Below are positions 11,007 to 22,634 of a DNA stretch of 64,000 nucleotides, one piece after another. Each line of letters opens with the position of its first letter. The stretch's first letter is position 1. The position numbers and the translations under genes are program-made. Source of the stretch: Ciona savignyi (Eukaryota > Chordata > Ascidiacea > Phlebobranchia > Cionidae); assembly GCA_000149265.1 (NCBI GenBank), contig CH002597.1, positions 154,682 through 218,681 on the forward strand, written 5' to 3'. Under the pieces are notes generated by a model, which was given only the letters and a program-made list of their open reading frames with translations, was not told the origin of the DNA and ran no database searches.

Positions 11007-14000
11007 ATGCAAAGGAATATTTCTAGTAGAAGAGCAAGCGCCAGCAGCCTGAAATCGACGATTAGCTGCCATGGCAGCAATGACGAAATACTAACGTCAA
11101 AGCTTAATAAACGATCAAAAGATGATCTTACACTTAACTTCCTACCAAAGTAAGTAATTGTGCTAAAATGACACGAATATACGAATTGTTCATCTTGTGT
11201 ACGTCAAACTGTGTCAATACGGAACGAACACAATTTTTTTTTATATTTATTTTTTAATTGGTAAGGGTAAACCGAACTTTTTTAATTGCACAGTCGGCGT
11301 TTGTACTAAAATGACACAAGTCTAACCAATGTTACCCTTTAGAAACAATACATTGTAATAATTATTTTCAACACCAATCGATTTTAATTGGTTTTTAAAT
11401 CGCAGGTTAAAACATTCCGACTCCGGGGAATCCCCCACCACCCCATACTCTTCCTGTTCGTCATTACAAACCATTCCACCGACGATAAAACGTCACCAGG
11501 GGATACTACGTCACAGCGATTCCAGCATTTCGCCGGAAAACGAGGATAGTGACGTCATCGGAGCTGGGAATTCCGACAACGAACGTAAAACGTCATCAGT
11601 TCGCTTCATGAAAAACGACGATCGTCATAAGTATATCACGTCACCAAAAGGCTCGTCACGCAGTAATAGGAGAATGAGACGTTCTATTCGAGGTAATTTA
11701 TTTAAATACTTATATAAAGTCGCATATATATACACTATATGTATATCCTAAGGTACAAACTGCAATTGCCATATAGCTAAACTGGAAAAACAAATTTTGG
11801 AAAAATAAATGCAGTTCTATAGGTAAACGTATTTTGGAGCGTCGTCATGGAAAACAGCATTTATAAGGCAGTGATATACATTAATCCAAATCTTTGATTT
11901 AAGACAATATAACTAAGTTTTAACAGGTAACGTACTTTGTTGACATTCACACTTGAAAGTCTGCTTTTGGAAGGTTTTTATGCGTGGTTGCATTTTTCAC
12001 GAAAAGCCGGAGTGGATCCCTTAGTTCTAGAGAGCGTTATTACCTGTATTTTTTTGCAAATACGTATAACTATTACATTTACCTACGGTCGTGTGGCCGA
12101 GTAGACAACTGGGCCGGATGGTTCACGCCACCGATACATACACCAACTCCTATACAAAAACGGTCCGAATGGAAAGCGCATCTTGGTTTCGAATTCAGTA
12201 AAAAGGTCTTACATTTGCAATTGGCATGAATTAAAAATGTAAATAAAAACAATAAGTTTTTGATGCGTATATTTAATAATTGTATGCTGAAATACATACC
12301 ATGTAGTATGAACAAACAACAATGCGACAGGCAAAACATTTTTGAAAATAACAGGTTCTATTTTAAACATTGATTACTACATAAGCATGAATTTACATTC
12401 TTGCCGATTTAAAATTAGTTCGCAGTGGCCATTTACGAAATAAGTCGTTTTATTTAACAACCATGACTAGATTTCAGGATATTTAACCGCAGTTACCGCA
12501 AGTTGTCTGGTTTTGAGAATTTTGGACAAACACGAGTCTGGATTTATCACATACGGGTGAAAATAACTATAGACTAAAATGAACACTAAAACATTTCTAA
12601 ATGACAACAAACAGTTTAAATCCGTTAAATAAATTTACTGCAGTATTCTATATATTTCCTCTTCATTTATTAGACTTAAATAAATACAGGCTCATATAGC
12701 GATATAAGTGTTTAGTTTCTGTGCTATGCGAACCGTCTTTAATTTGCCCATAGTGCGTATAATAAATGCAGAACAAACTTATAGAAAGGGAACGCGCCGA
12801 GACTAACTTTACTGTGAAGTTCTTGTATTTTTTAGACATTTTTTATAAGTTGATACGGAACACTGATCACTTGAAACAATAAGACTGTGCGCGGTTATTT
12901 CACACCTTCCAATTTCCCTTTTGCATTTACGCGTCGGAAAAGGCAATTTAGCCAAAAAAATACATCATAAAGTGCGTTTATACAAGACGCGGTTACCATA
13001 ATAAATGTGTAAACAACAACCTGTACCTTGACTGAATATCATAGTTACGTGTGCAGCTGTTGCCATCGCAACGTGAGTCTATTATGCATGAATCACGTGA
13101 GCTAAACTCATGAAAATTTAATCAAAATTGAATAAGCCAGGACTAGTTTCAGTCATTGTGCGGTAAACAGCATTGTTCCGGTTTTATCCTAGACTGGACC
13201 ACATAAAAGGCACAGGTCGTTTGAGGTAATGGGGGTTAACCTGTACTTATAGGAATGCTTGTAGAATTCTTTATTGTTTCCGCAAAACGTATAGGTATAC
13301 TGTTCAGTTGGAAAGCGTGGTGAAAGTCAGGAAAACCATGTAGCAGAACGATTTAGGCTCAGTAACAAGGACATATAATCGTCTTACAAAAAATACAACT
13401 AAAATCCTAATTATATGTTATCTAGATTTAACTTTTAACAGTGGATAATATAGAGATATATTGTAAGAATTCATTATTGTGCCTACCATCAAAAACATGT
13501 TTTCAAAACGTAACAAAGTTGGTGCTGCAAAGAAGACTCCTTCGTTGGAAATTTTAGAGCCTTTTCAAGAAGCAATAGACGAGGCAATGGATTTAGATTG
13601 GCAAGACTTGAATAGTAAGCAGACCATATTTGGCCACAAGAAGTAATTTCGATGCGATTGCTAAAAGCGTAGACAAAACAGAATCGAACTTTGCTTTAAA
13701 TACTGGTTTTATATATATTTTGATAATAACGAGAAATTTACTAGTCTGTACACAGCAATCGAATGCATACTCTTAGTTCAACAAATGCAATTTTGCCCTA
13801 TTATCATGAATATTAGGTGAATTATAAAAGTGTAAAACAGCCTTATTCAAATAGCATTATAATATTAGTAGCTGTGTTAGACGGAGTACTAACAAATGTT
13901 AAAATTGTAAAATATAACTAAAACAGTTATCGAAATGTATAGCTGCCATATATATTGACTATTTGCCCACGAATATTTCTCAAATCGTTAAGTACATGAC

Positions 14001-17000
14001 AATAAGCCAAGCCGTCGGCGTTTTCATTAAGTATGTAATGTCTGTTACGCATATTTACATGTATTTTTATAAATTTAGGTGTAAAACATACTTTTGATTG
14101 TACTTTGTTTTGAAAACATTTCCTCGAGTTTTAATCCAATATTCTAGCCTCTACTTTGCTAGGCTACAAAGAATAGTAATGTTAGGTTGACATAATAACA
14201 GGTTACCACCATTTTGGGAAGTGATTAGCAATCAAAATAAATAGATCCGCCATTTGCGTGTAAGCTGTCGCCAACGTGTGAGGCTATAACAGATACACTT
14301 GAATGTGATGCGTGACTCGAAGTTGTTAGCTGAATCTGTTTACAGCCAAACTGGTCATTAGACGGCAACTAAAGGTTTTAAGGGGCCAACTTATAGTGGT
14401 AATATATGGATTACCGTTATCTCCATTTGTGGGAAAGTTTATTACACTCACTTATGTGATACATCGTCAGCGGTGGATATAACTGAATTATATTGTAGAG
14501 CGCATTTGAAAAATGCTGCTTTAAATAAATAATTGTCGATATGCAAATATTAGTACAAAGGATGGTATAGTTTGCATAGTCCGAATAAGTAAGCGTGACT
14601 TAACATTTAAATCTTTTAAATACCTGAAATGGGTTGAGACGGCGTTCGCGTTAACATTCCGATTCTCCTTTGACAAGTTAGCGGCATCATAACCGCAATA
14701 TTGTTACATTTATAAAACTTGAGTGATTAGACCACTGGGTCGTGCAGACACACCTAACACGCTTTAACTTATTTCAACAGGATAAATGAATTTCTCTCAG
14801 ATAAATGTACACTGTCATGATTTCGAGCTAATGATCATGATTTTGAGGGCAGGGTTAAATAATTAATACTAAAAATGATACATTTTCTCACGAATTGTTC
14901 AACAACGAGTATTAGTTTTTTTTCGTGGGGCTATGGTTTAGTTTTGTCCCATCGACCACGTAGGTAAAGCGACGTATTGAGTGTTGAAAACAGTTAAATT
15001 AACACTGATATATATATAGCGACTTTGTCCCATACATAGTTTCTGTACATTAAAATATTGGGATCCCTTTTGATTCTAACACTGATATCACGACTTACAG
15101 ACGAAGACATCCCGCTTGCCGATGTAAGCACAGACAAATCGACCGCGTCACAAGCTGTGGCATTCGTGATCAGAGCCTCCCGCCGAGGTGTGGTTGCGCT
15201 GTGCGCTGAAGTTGCTGACCTTTTGAAAGATAAAAACAGGTGGTTTCATCTTTTCGAATCAATATTAAATTAAACAACATACTCAAACGTCTTAATAAAT
15301 TATATACTTGCTTTTTTGTTAGACAATTTAAGAAAAACATACGCTTTACTTCGAGGTCGGTTGGTATACTTAATAAATAGTTGTGTGCAAATGTAAGTGT
15401 ATTCTAAATACCAGTCAACAATTTTGATTCTTTTGCACTTTGCCTTAAGTCAGTATTGATGTTAACTGTTTTGCCTTTTTGTTGCGGTATTATTACCCAA
15501 CAGTTTTATAGATTATGCCTTAATAACATATCTATAAACAGAATCTACCTGGCTCGTTTAGTTTTTGTTATGGGGTACATTTTAGATTCAACTTTGCGAT
15601 AATCACAATATTATTATCTCAGACTCGAACAAGAAATCGATGAGAAGAACAAAGAGATTCTTATCTTGTTGCAAAACCAAGCTGTGCCAAGGAGTCCATC
15701 GCCGCCTGTGACAGAGACATGTGACTTTAGCATGCAATCCATACAAGACATGCATTCACAAACTTACATCACGCACGAAATTGCTGTTCAAACCGAGGTA
15801 TGTTAAAAAAACGAATTTCTACTGAAACGTTCCTCGGTTTGCGTTGGAAGAACGAGACCAGGGCTGTTTGCCTAAAAGCCCTGTTACTCCACAATATTTA
15901 AACGAATTAAAAAAACGTATTTTTTCAAAGATATACAAATAATTCATAATACCACTTTAAGGAAAGATATCAGCGTATATTGGCTTAGGAAATATGACCT
16001 TGATGCTGAGATATCGGCAGGTGTATTGACCGAGATATCCTATGTGTTTGTTCGTCTGCATTTCCAAATTGTTAAACCCATTCGAACCCATTGGAATCGG
16101 ACATTTTTGAATGGGCAGAGAAAAAACCAATACGTTTGTAACCACCGCTGTGCTATTGTGTATGTGTGATGTAAATAAAAGAAATTAAACTTACAGTTAG
16201 GGTTGCAACGATAGCCTACTTGTAAAAAAAAGTTTCGATAATCGTGGGTCACGTATCGCGATAATCGGGATTATCGTTAGTAAACATGGGGAGTTGCCAA
16301 CATCTATACTAAACGCCTTTAAAGGATTGAAATGCGTTTCTTAATGACAATAAAACTACAGTTTGTTTTCGAATAAGGCGATTCGCGATTATCGATATAT
16401 CGTTGCAACCCTACTTATAATCAATAATTTAAATCTAAAAAATGTAAAATCACCTTCTTTTGTCTTAACTAAATAAATTAAATTTTAAAATAGTGTTCTT
16501 CACTATGATCATAATATTACTCATAGTTTTAATAACAAAATAAAACCGAATCGTGTTTTTTACGAAACAAATTTATATCGTGTATATAGATCGGATTTCC
16601 CTTTTATAAGTCATAATTCACAAAAAACAAAAAATAATTATTTTTTTAAATTTGTTGCATGATACTAAAAATCCCACTTTAAAGTAGGCAATTTTGTTGT
16701 AATTGTTGAAATAGTGAAAAAAACATACTTAAAGCTGGTTTTTCCCACGTTTGGCGGTCAAACGCCTCTCAGTCCAGTATCGTAAGTGGAATAGTTCATT
16801 TTGTCACTTATCCACTTGGACAGAACACTCATTTGCGCAAAATCGCGTAATTATGAAAATTAATTTTCAATTTTACGAGTGGTACATAAGAGAGATATAG
16901 TCTAAGGCTCTGTGCGATTAGGTGTTATATATTTTTAAAATATGACATGCGTGTTTTTCTAGATCATGACGCTCTCATGTACTAAGCAAAGAGCGAGGGA

Positions 17001-20000
17001 TGAAAATGAACCAGAAACGGTAAGGAATTGTACAGTATGTTTATTGCGCCATGTTATACCTCAAAATGTCAAGTTTTTATATTTCGGTTATCGGAAATAT
17101 TATTTTTGAAGGAAACATTAAATGACAATGACGATATGCTCATGCCTGGAGCAAAGTTAAGAACCTGTTCATATAAAACAATTGTTGTACACCAATGTAT
17201 TATAGCCCACTCTATACCCCTGTTATGTATTGAATCGATGCCCCCGAAAAATACGTTAACGATTTTGTGTGTAATTCCACTGTCAAACTACAAATCAAAC
17301 ATATTACAGCCTCCGCCGTGTTCCGACATACCGTTTATAGACTTTGAGTGCGGCAGAAACTTCGCTGTGACGTGCTTGTGCCCCAAGAGTGTAAGTTCGT
17401 CGTCGCAGAACCCCGGCAAATCGACCATTGGATTGAACACTGGAGATGGACCTAGGTGAGTGAACGTGTCATCGATCAATTTGGATTATTTCGTCCATTT
17501 AATGCGAGATTTTTGTTCCATACTTAGCCACAATAACTTTGCCTTTTTAAAGATACGTGCGGCCCGTCTGAGATTTTTGTACGGCCCGCTAGTAATTTTC
17601 ACTCCAAGTAGTATTTTAAACTTTGAATCTTAGCCTAATTAAAATGTATCAGTCAGCTTTAAGGGGCGCAGTAATAGTAAGCTGTAGTATGGGAGCAACA
17701 GGAATTCAGGATTATATATAACTATAATGGTTTTTAATTGTTTCTTTATGTACTCATTTTTTGTACAGAATTTATGTACAGAATATTAAACATAACAAAG
17801 AATCGGTTAACCACTTTAACCGTTAAATGATTTGCAAATCTAATGTGTCTATCCATTGTTTGTAGGCTACATTCCAAATTGGGCTACTTTGAGCATAGAA
17901 ATCTTGAGCATAACTACAAATCTCTGGAGTTAAAGCACGAACAACTGAAAATGAAAGTTATGGAGGACACAGGGATTCGAATGTCGATAACCGACGACCT
18001 TACAAAAGCGAAGGAAGAAATCGTTATGCTGCAGAAAGCAATACAAGATATACAGGTAATCTATACTTTGTCTGATCTTCTATAACTATAAAATATGAAA
18101 TGGAAACGGTTTAAAAACTTGGAGTTTGGGTATGCAGCAAAAATATATGTACTGGCGTATTCTTTTTGTAAACCGGATGGTAGGATAGGATATTCATCTT
18201 TATCCCCGTGAATGGGAAAACCAAGGGGGTTAACACACGGGCAATCGTCAGATCACCTCGCGCCCATCGTCGGGTTACCGGAGCTATTGCATTGTGTTGC
18301 ATATGATAGACACGTTCTGGTAGCTGCCAGCGGTTTGTTAAATATACATGTACACAGTTTTAATTAAGAACATACACACGTAAACTATTAAAAGGGCCCA
18401 AATCATCCACTTTTAAAAAGTGCTTATAATTTCGACGTTGACTAAAGCGTATAAGGTCAGAATTCTACTTAGCAGAAGGTTTATTTTAACTTTATCCGCA
18501 CAATTTAACCGCCGTCAAGCAGAATATTAAAACACCTTTCACAAGATACTACGATTTATGCTGCGAAATTAAATTTGCCAGTTTTTACCGATGCCATTTT
18601 GTTACTATATGTATCCGCAAGAAACAAAATCATTCGTTCATTTTAATATCCATTAAAACCAACCTGTACAACCGCCGTTCACAGGCAAAGGAATATGAAC
18701 GAATACAAGAGGAAGAACGACTAAAGCAAGAGGATAACTACAGCATTGAGGCACAAGATGACGCCACCGATGACGTATACAGTGACGAAAATGATGACGT
18801 CATACATAAACGACGCGAATCGAAAGGTTCAAGAGAAAATAGTTTGCTTCCAATTATACCGAGCACAGCAGTTACAAGATTAAATTCAAAGTAAGTGACC
18901 ATAGTTCTTTTTTGTTGCCTTAATCTTAGAGGGAACCCATATACAAAATATTTATTTAGTAGTAGTGGATTTGGTGCATTTATTATAGCAAATATCGCCT
19001 TTATAGAATTTTATTCTTCGTCTGTGTAAACAATCCAGAACCAAAAGCGCCTCTTCCTATTTATAATCTTGAAAAGCTAAAAAGAGGGTTTGTTTGTAGT
19101 TTAAACCGATTTTTTCCTGACAGGGAAAGTGCTTATCGTACATCAATATTTCCTGGTCCAATACTCGGCTGTAAGTGTCAGATGTGCACGACTTTCTTCA
19201 GAAGCAGCGGTGTGCTTGGCTTTGCCTGCAGTCCTTACGTCACTGACAGCTCAGGCAAGAATCCGGTTCTGAGAGATCTTCGAAAACTCGTCTGTTTACA
19301 AAAGTAAGACCGAAAGTGAATTTACACAATAGGATATGTATATTGATACAATTAAACTGAATATATAATAAAATTAGTTCTTAACTCAACATTTACTTTG
19401 AATTTAATCTTGTAACATTTACATTGCATTTAATCTTGGCTCGTCAACTTAACACATATGCTGCATATTAACTATACGTAAACACGCCACATCCAGAAAG
19501 GTATTATTGCGAGAATTGATAAAAACAAAGCATTACTATAACGCTTATTATGAATTATTGTGAACAATATACGAAACGTCTTGTATTTGCCAATGATTAG
19601 GACTTACCGTATCTTTCTTTTAGTACAAAACTTCAGCTTCAACAAAACGACCATGTCCTGGTAAAAGGAAATAAAACGGGGGTGATTCGATATATCGGTC
19701 ATTTGGACGGTGTCGGCTCACCCAGTGTGGTTTATATTGGTCTGGAACTTAACCGCAGCGGTAAGTAGCCAAACTGGATCTCATGTAAAAATAATTTTAC
19801 AACCTTTTTTTGGGATGGAAATAAATATTTCAGGCTGCATAAGGAATATGGCCTGGATTGAGAAACGTACATTTAACTTTTCGCGCACGTGTTTAACGAA
19901 TAATTATCAATGTTACTTCCAAAATAGTTCTGCGCAGTAATTATTCGCAAGATTTGTTCTAAATTTAACTTTTATTATCAGATGGCAAGCATGATGGATA

Positions 20001-20451
20001 CCTACATGGCAAACGCTACTTCTTCTGCGCTCAAAATCATGGATTCTTTCTTCCCATTCAAGATGTTTTATGTGTTGTTAACAAAAAGGTAGGATGACAC
20101 GTCGTGTAAATTGGTCTTACACAACAAGTAAATACAAATTCCTATCTGTGAAGTCGTTAACTAAGCACGTACATTAGCATTTCTAGAAAACTTAAAGCAT
20201 TTTTAATGTCATAACCAGCTTACATAACCTTACAATGACCAAATTGATCACAGCTCGCCCTGGTAAGCGCACGAAAGCGTCTTCCAAAGGCAATTCTTTC
20301 CAAATCGCCACCGCAACAACTTACCCCGACAAAACCGCGATCAACGAAAACTCGAACCCGAGTTACAACCAGGAAAGCGACAAAACAAGGAAGCATTACG
20401 TCATCGGAAAGTGATAGTGGATCCACAACATCGGATACTAGCAGGTGGTGA
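11007..20451 (+). CDS. Coiled-coil protein with C-terminal CAP-Gly domain
   Basis: Twelve exons agree in phase: 11007-11149, 11406-11692, 15101-15239, 15623-15797, 16963-17019, 17310-17455, 17866-18055, 18685-18890, 19124-19303, 19624-19760, 19982-20088, 20254-20451. They give 654 aa. The N-terminus (to about 143) is Ser-rich and basic. Residues about 192-340 include Leu/Glu-rich stretches, and a helical coiled-coil segment rich in Lys/Glu lies around 316-400. A cysteine-containing block (GCKCQMC) is near 460. A CAP-Gly domain follows at about 514-588: GVIRYIG, a conserved G-S-V-YIGLEL core, then GKHDGYLHGKRYFFC. Its GKHDG replaces the usual GKNDG. The tail is Ser/Thr/Lys-rich. CAP-Gly domains bind the EEY/F tails of tubulin and EB proteins, so a microtubule role is likely by family. 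I cannot name an orthologue. The exon 3 donor (GTGGTT) is non-ideal. Confidence 0.8.
12086..12204 (+). mobile_element. SINE family A in intron 2 of the CAP-Gly gene
   Basis: Contains CGGTCGTGTGGCCGAGT, an extra GGGCCGGATGGTTCACG segment, CCGATACATACACCAACTCC, a B-box-like GGTTTCGAATT and a short A tail. TTACATTT occurs on both sides (near 12073 and 12210), a plausible short target-site duplication. Confidence 0.8.
13497..13614 (+). CDS. Alternative first exon of the CAP-Gly gene
   Basis: An ATG opens 39 codons (MFSKRNKVGAAKKTPSLEIL...), rich in Lys then acidic, and ends at a clean donor (AATA|GTAAGC) in phase 1. That is the same phase as the exon ending at 11692, so both can splice to 15101. 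No acceptor is visible just before the ATG, which favours a separate promoter over an internal exon. This isoform would be 550 aa and lack the Ser-rich N-terminus. It could also be the main form, with the 11.0 kb exons used elsewhere. Confidence 0.6.
16198..16413. mobile_element. hAT-like MITE in an intron
   Basis: Ends in perfect 16-bp inverted repeats, TAGGGTTGCAACGATA and its reverse complement. Flanking 8-mers CTTACAGT and CTTATAAT match at 6 of 8 positions, consistent with an aged hAT target-site duplication. It is 216 bp with no coding capacity and many ATAATCG motifs inside. Confidence 0.78.
18176..18325 (-). mobile_element. SINE family B, partial (intron)
   Basis: Minus-strand copy of the SINE 3' half: ATAGGATATTCATC, CCCCGTGAATGGGAAAACC, CAGATCACCTCGCGCCCATC, then the CGGGTTACCGGAGC segment. 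The tRNA-like head is missing. Confidence 0.8.
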
Positions 20452-20877
20452 TGTAAGAAATATTAAAAAACACGTTTTGGGGAGCGGGTATATACCGGAT
20501 TTACATGTACGGTTAATTTTAATTGAGCCGTGCCTCTATTTCACACGACTTAAACATGACCGTACCTATTGCCCCTTAGTTCATTATAGTAACGCTTCTT
20601 ACCATCGGTCGAAATCTGGTAGAATTAAAATGAGTCGCGAGACAGTCGGTTATAGGGCTCGATACCTATAGCAGAAGTTGTCCAAACCCATTAGACTTGG
20701 TTGAGCAAAATTATCGCAACACCTTCTTCGTATTTACATTGGCACTAATGCTATATCTTACGGTTATCAACCCCTCGCGTTGTTTTATCCACGGGATAAA
20801 CATGAATAGCAAAACCTATAAACTGTAGCCTGTTCTGGTCTGGTGTGAGATAACTAAATTGCTGTATTATTTTACAG

Positions 20878-20964
20878 CACCCTTCCACCGGTATCACCGC
20901 CAAGTTAAAGATAGCCGTGAACAATCTCTTCAATTTGTTGTTTGGTTGTAACTGCGTCCATTAG
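20878..20964 (+). CDS. Possible alternative last exon of the CAP-Gly gene
   Basis: After a good acceptor (TATTTTACAG) 28 codons run to TAG, beginning HPSTGITAKLKIAVNNLF and ending CNCVH. The phase would fit directly after the exon ending at 20088, replacing the usual Ser/Lys-rich tail. There is no similarity or transcript evidence, so this rests only on splice-site form and phase. Confidence 0.22.
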   Translation, partial: HPSTGITAKLKIAVNNLFNLLFGCNCVH

Positions 20965-22634
20965 TACCATAATGTAACTGGAATTATATATTAAAAATAT
21001 ATAAAAATGAAACATTGCGTTGTATTTCCACCATTACCGCAGATATTTTCGGAGGATATATTTTTATAGTCAGAAAGAGGAAAACAAGACATAGTGTAAA
21101 CAGGTAACACATAATTGTTTCCTGATATCTCAAAGATACCAGAACAAGATAGTGCGGACAAAACAAGGTTGTTCTGATATTCATCATAAGGGAAATTCAT
21201 GAACAGTGTTTTTTCATGCCAACATTCAAATAAGAAACGGAAATTTAAAACTGCAATGGCACATATTTAGGTTAAAATTGCAAATATTGCATCACACTAC
21301 CCAGCTTGATTCAATACCAGTATAATAAGATATTAACACGTACAAACTAATAAAAATAAGCGTTTTAGATAGCATTTTAATACGACGATTTATGATGTTA
21401 AGTAATCACAAAATCAGGTAGCATTAATCTCATTAAAACAGCATGTGGGAGGCTTCGCACAGTGTTTCTTTTTTAGTTGTGCACGTTTGGTAATAGTACA
21501 GCAGCATTTCGTGAAATAAGGGTGTTGATTGTGCACTTCCTACTTATTTGTTTGAAAAGTACCTAATGTACCAGCTAAAATTTGTAAGCACAATTTTAGG
21601 GGTGCCTCTAAATACTACAGGACCGCTTGGAGCGCTTGGATCACTTAGATTGTTATGGAAGGTAATTTTAATCCTGCCCCAAACACTAATCTTACCCCAG
21701 AACTAACTTTAACCGCAACCCTAACATAAATATCATTGCTTTTGTAATTACGAAGTATAGTAAGCGATCCAAGCAATTCAAGCGCTCCAAGCGATTCAAG
21801 CGCTCCATGCGATCCAAGCGGTCCTGTAGTATTTAGAGGTACCGCAATTTTAAAGGGCTTTGAGTTCATGTTAAAGATCCTAGCTTCAATTTTTAACTGT
21901 AAATAATCTTAAGACTTTCATCGGCTGAATTTTGAGCAATAGTCCTTTTAGTGGGGTGAGTTTGCATTGGATAGATAGGTAGCGTAATTGATTGAAAGTA
22001 GTCTCTATTTCTGCTTGCTTGCACAAGCGTAACTTACGTTCTCAGAGTAGTTTTACAAATGGTAGGAGTTAAACTATAGATGACACTTACTGTATTATTC
22101 TTGCTGGTCTAGACATACTAGATGTGCATTTGAAAATTTAGGTGTACGAACCGTTGGGAATTTTCGGCACCATAAATAGGACGAACGTTTTTGTCATTGT
22201 TACTCTATGACTATGTGACCAAAAATAATTGGTAAAAGTATACTATGAAATGAAAAATGATATGTAAAGAGGTTATACTCGCATGAACAATCGTTATATC
22301 ACGCCCTCCCCCATAGGCACACACAGCACATCTTCAAAACAATATCAAAATAACCTTTATTTGGCGACAGAGTAAAAATGCCTGTCTAGTTTTAAAAATT
22401 CTTTATTTTTAAAGAATATTTTAGTTTATATAAAACGCTGTTAACTCAACAGTCAACTCCTGGGTATTGGGTTGGTTGCGCGACTACACTCCTAGCGGTT
22501 TCAACTTAATACAAATCTATATACAGTGTACAATTATGGAATTATCTGGCCTTCAGATAAATGTGATTTTAAAATACTCGGGTAGTTCATGTATCTTGCC
22601 ACATAGATTAATTTTGCCACTAGACTGTCGGTAC
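20965..22634. other. Intergenic, one MITE, no gene seen
   Basis: AT-rich. The only structure recognised is the inverted-repeat element at 21599-21844. Short open frames near 21.0-21.2 kb and 21.65-21.87 kb (the latter made by the element's repeats) are not supported as genes. Confidence 0.5.
21599..21844. mobile_element. MITE with perfect 8-bp target-site duplication
   Basis: The ends are inverted repeats around CCTCTAAATACTACAGGA (left) and TCCTGTAGTATTTAGAGG (right). The perfect direct repeat CAATTTTA flanks both sides (21591-21598 and 21845-21852). The inner arms carry repeated AGCGCTTGGA-type units. The core has CCCCAGAACTAAC and CCCTAAC, the reverse of a motif found in two other elements of this window. 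Eight-bp duplications point to the hAT or a related superfamily. Confidence 0.82.

Noticed and set aside
17028..17459. 143-codon plus-strand open frame
   Set aside because: Only its last part (17310-17455) is an exon of the CAP-Gly gene; the first two thirds are intron.
21645..21869. Repetitive minus-strand frame rich in Gly, Leu and Ser
   Set aside because: Produced by the internal repeats of the MITE at 21599-21844.
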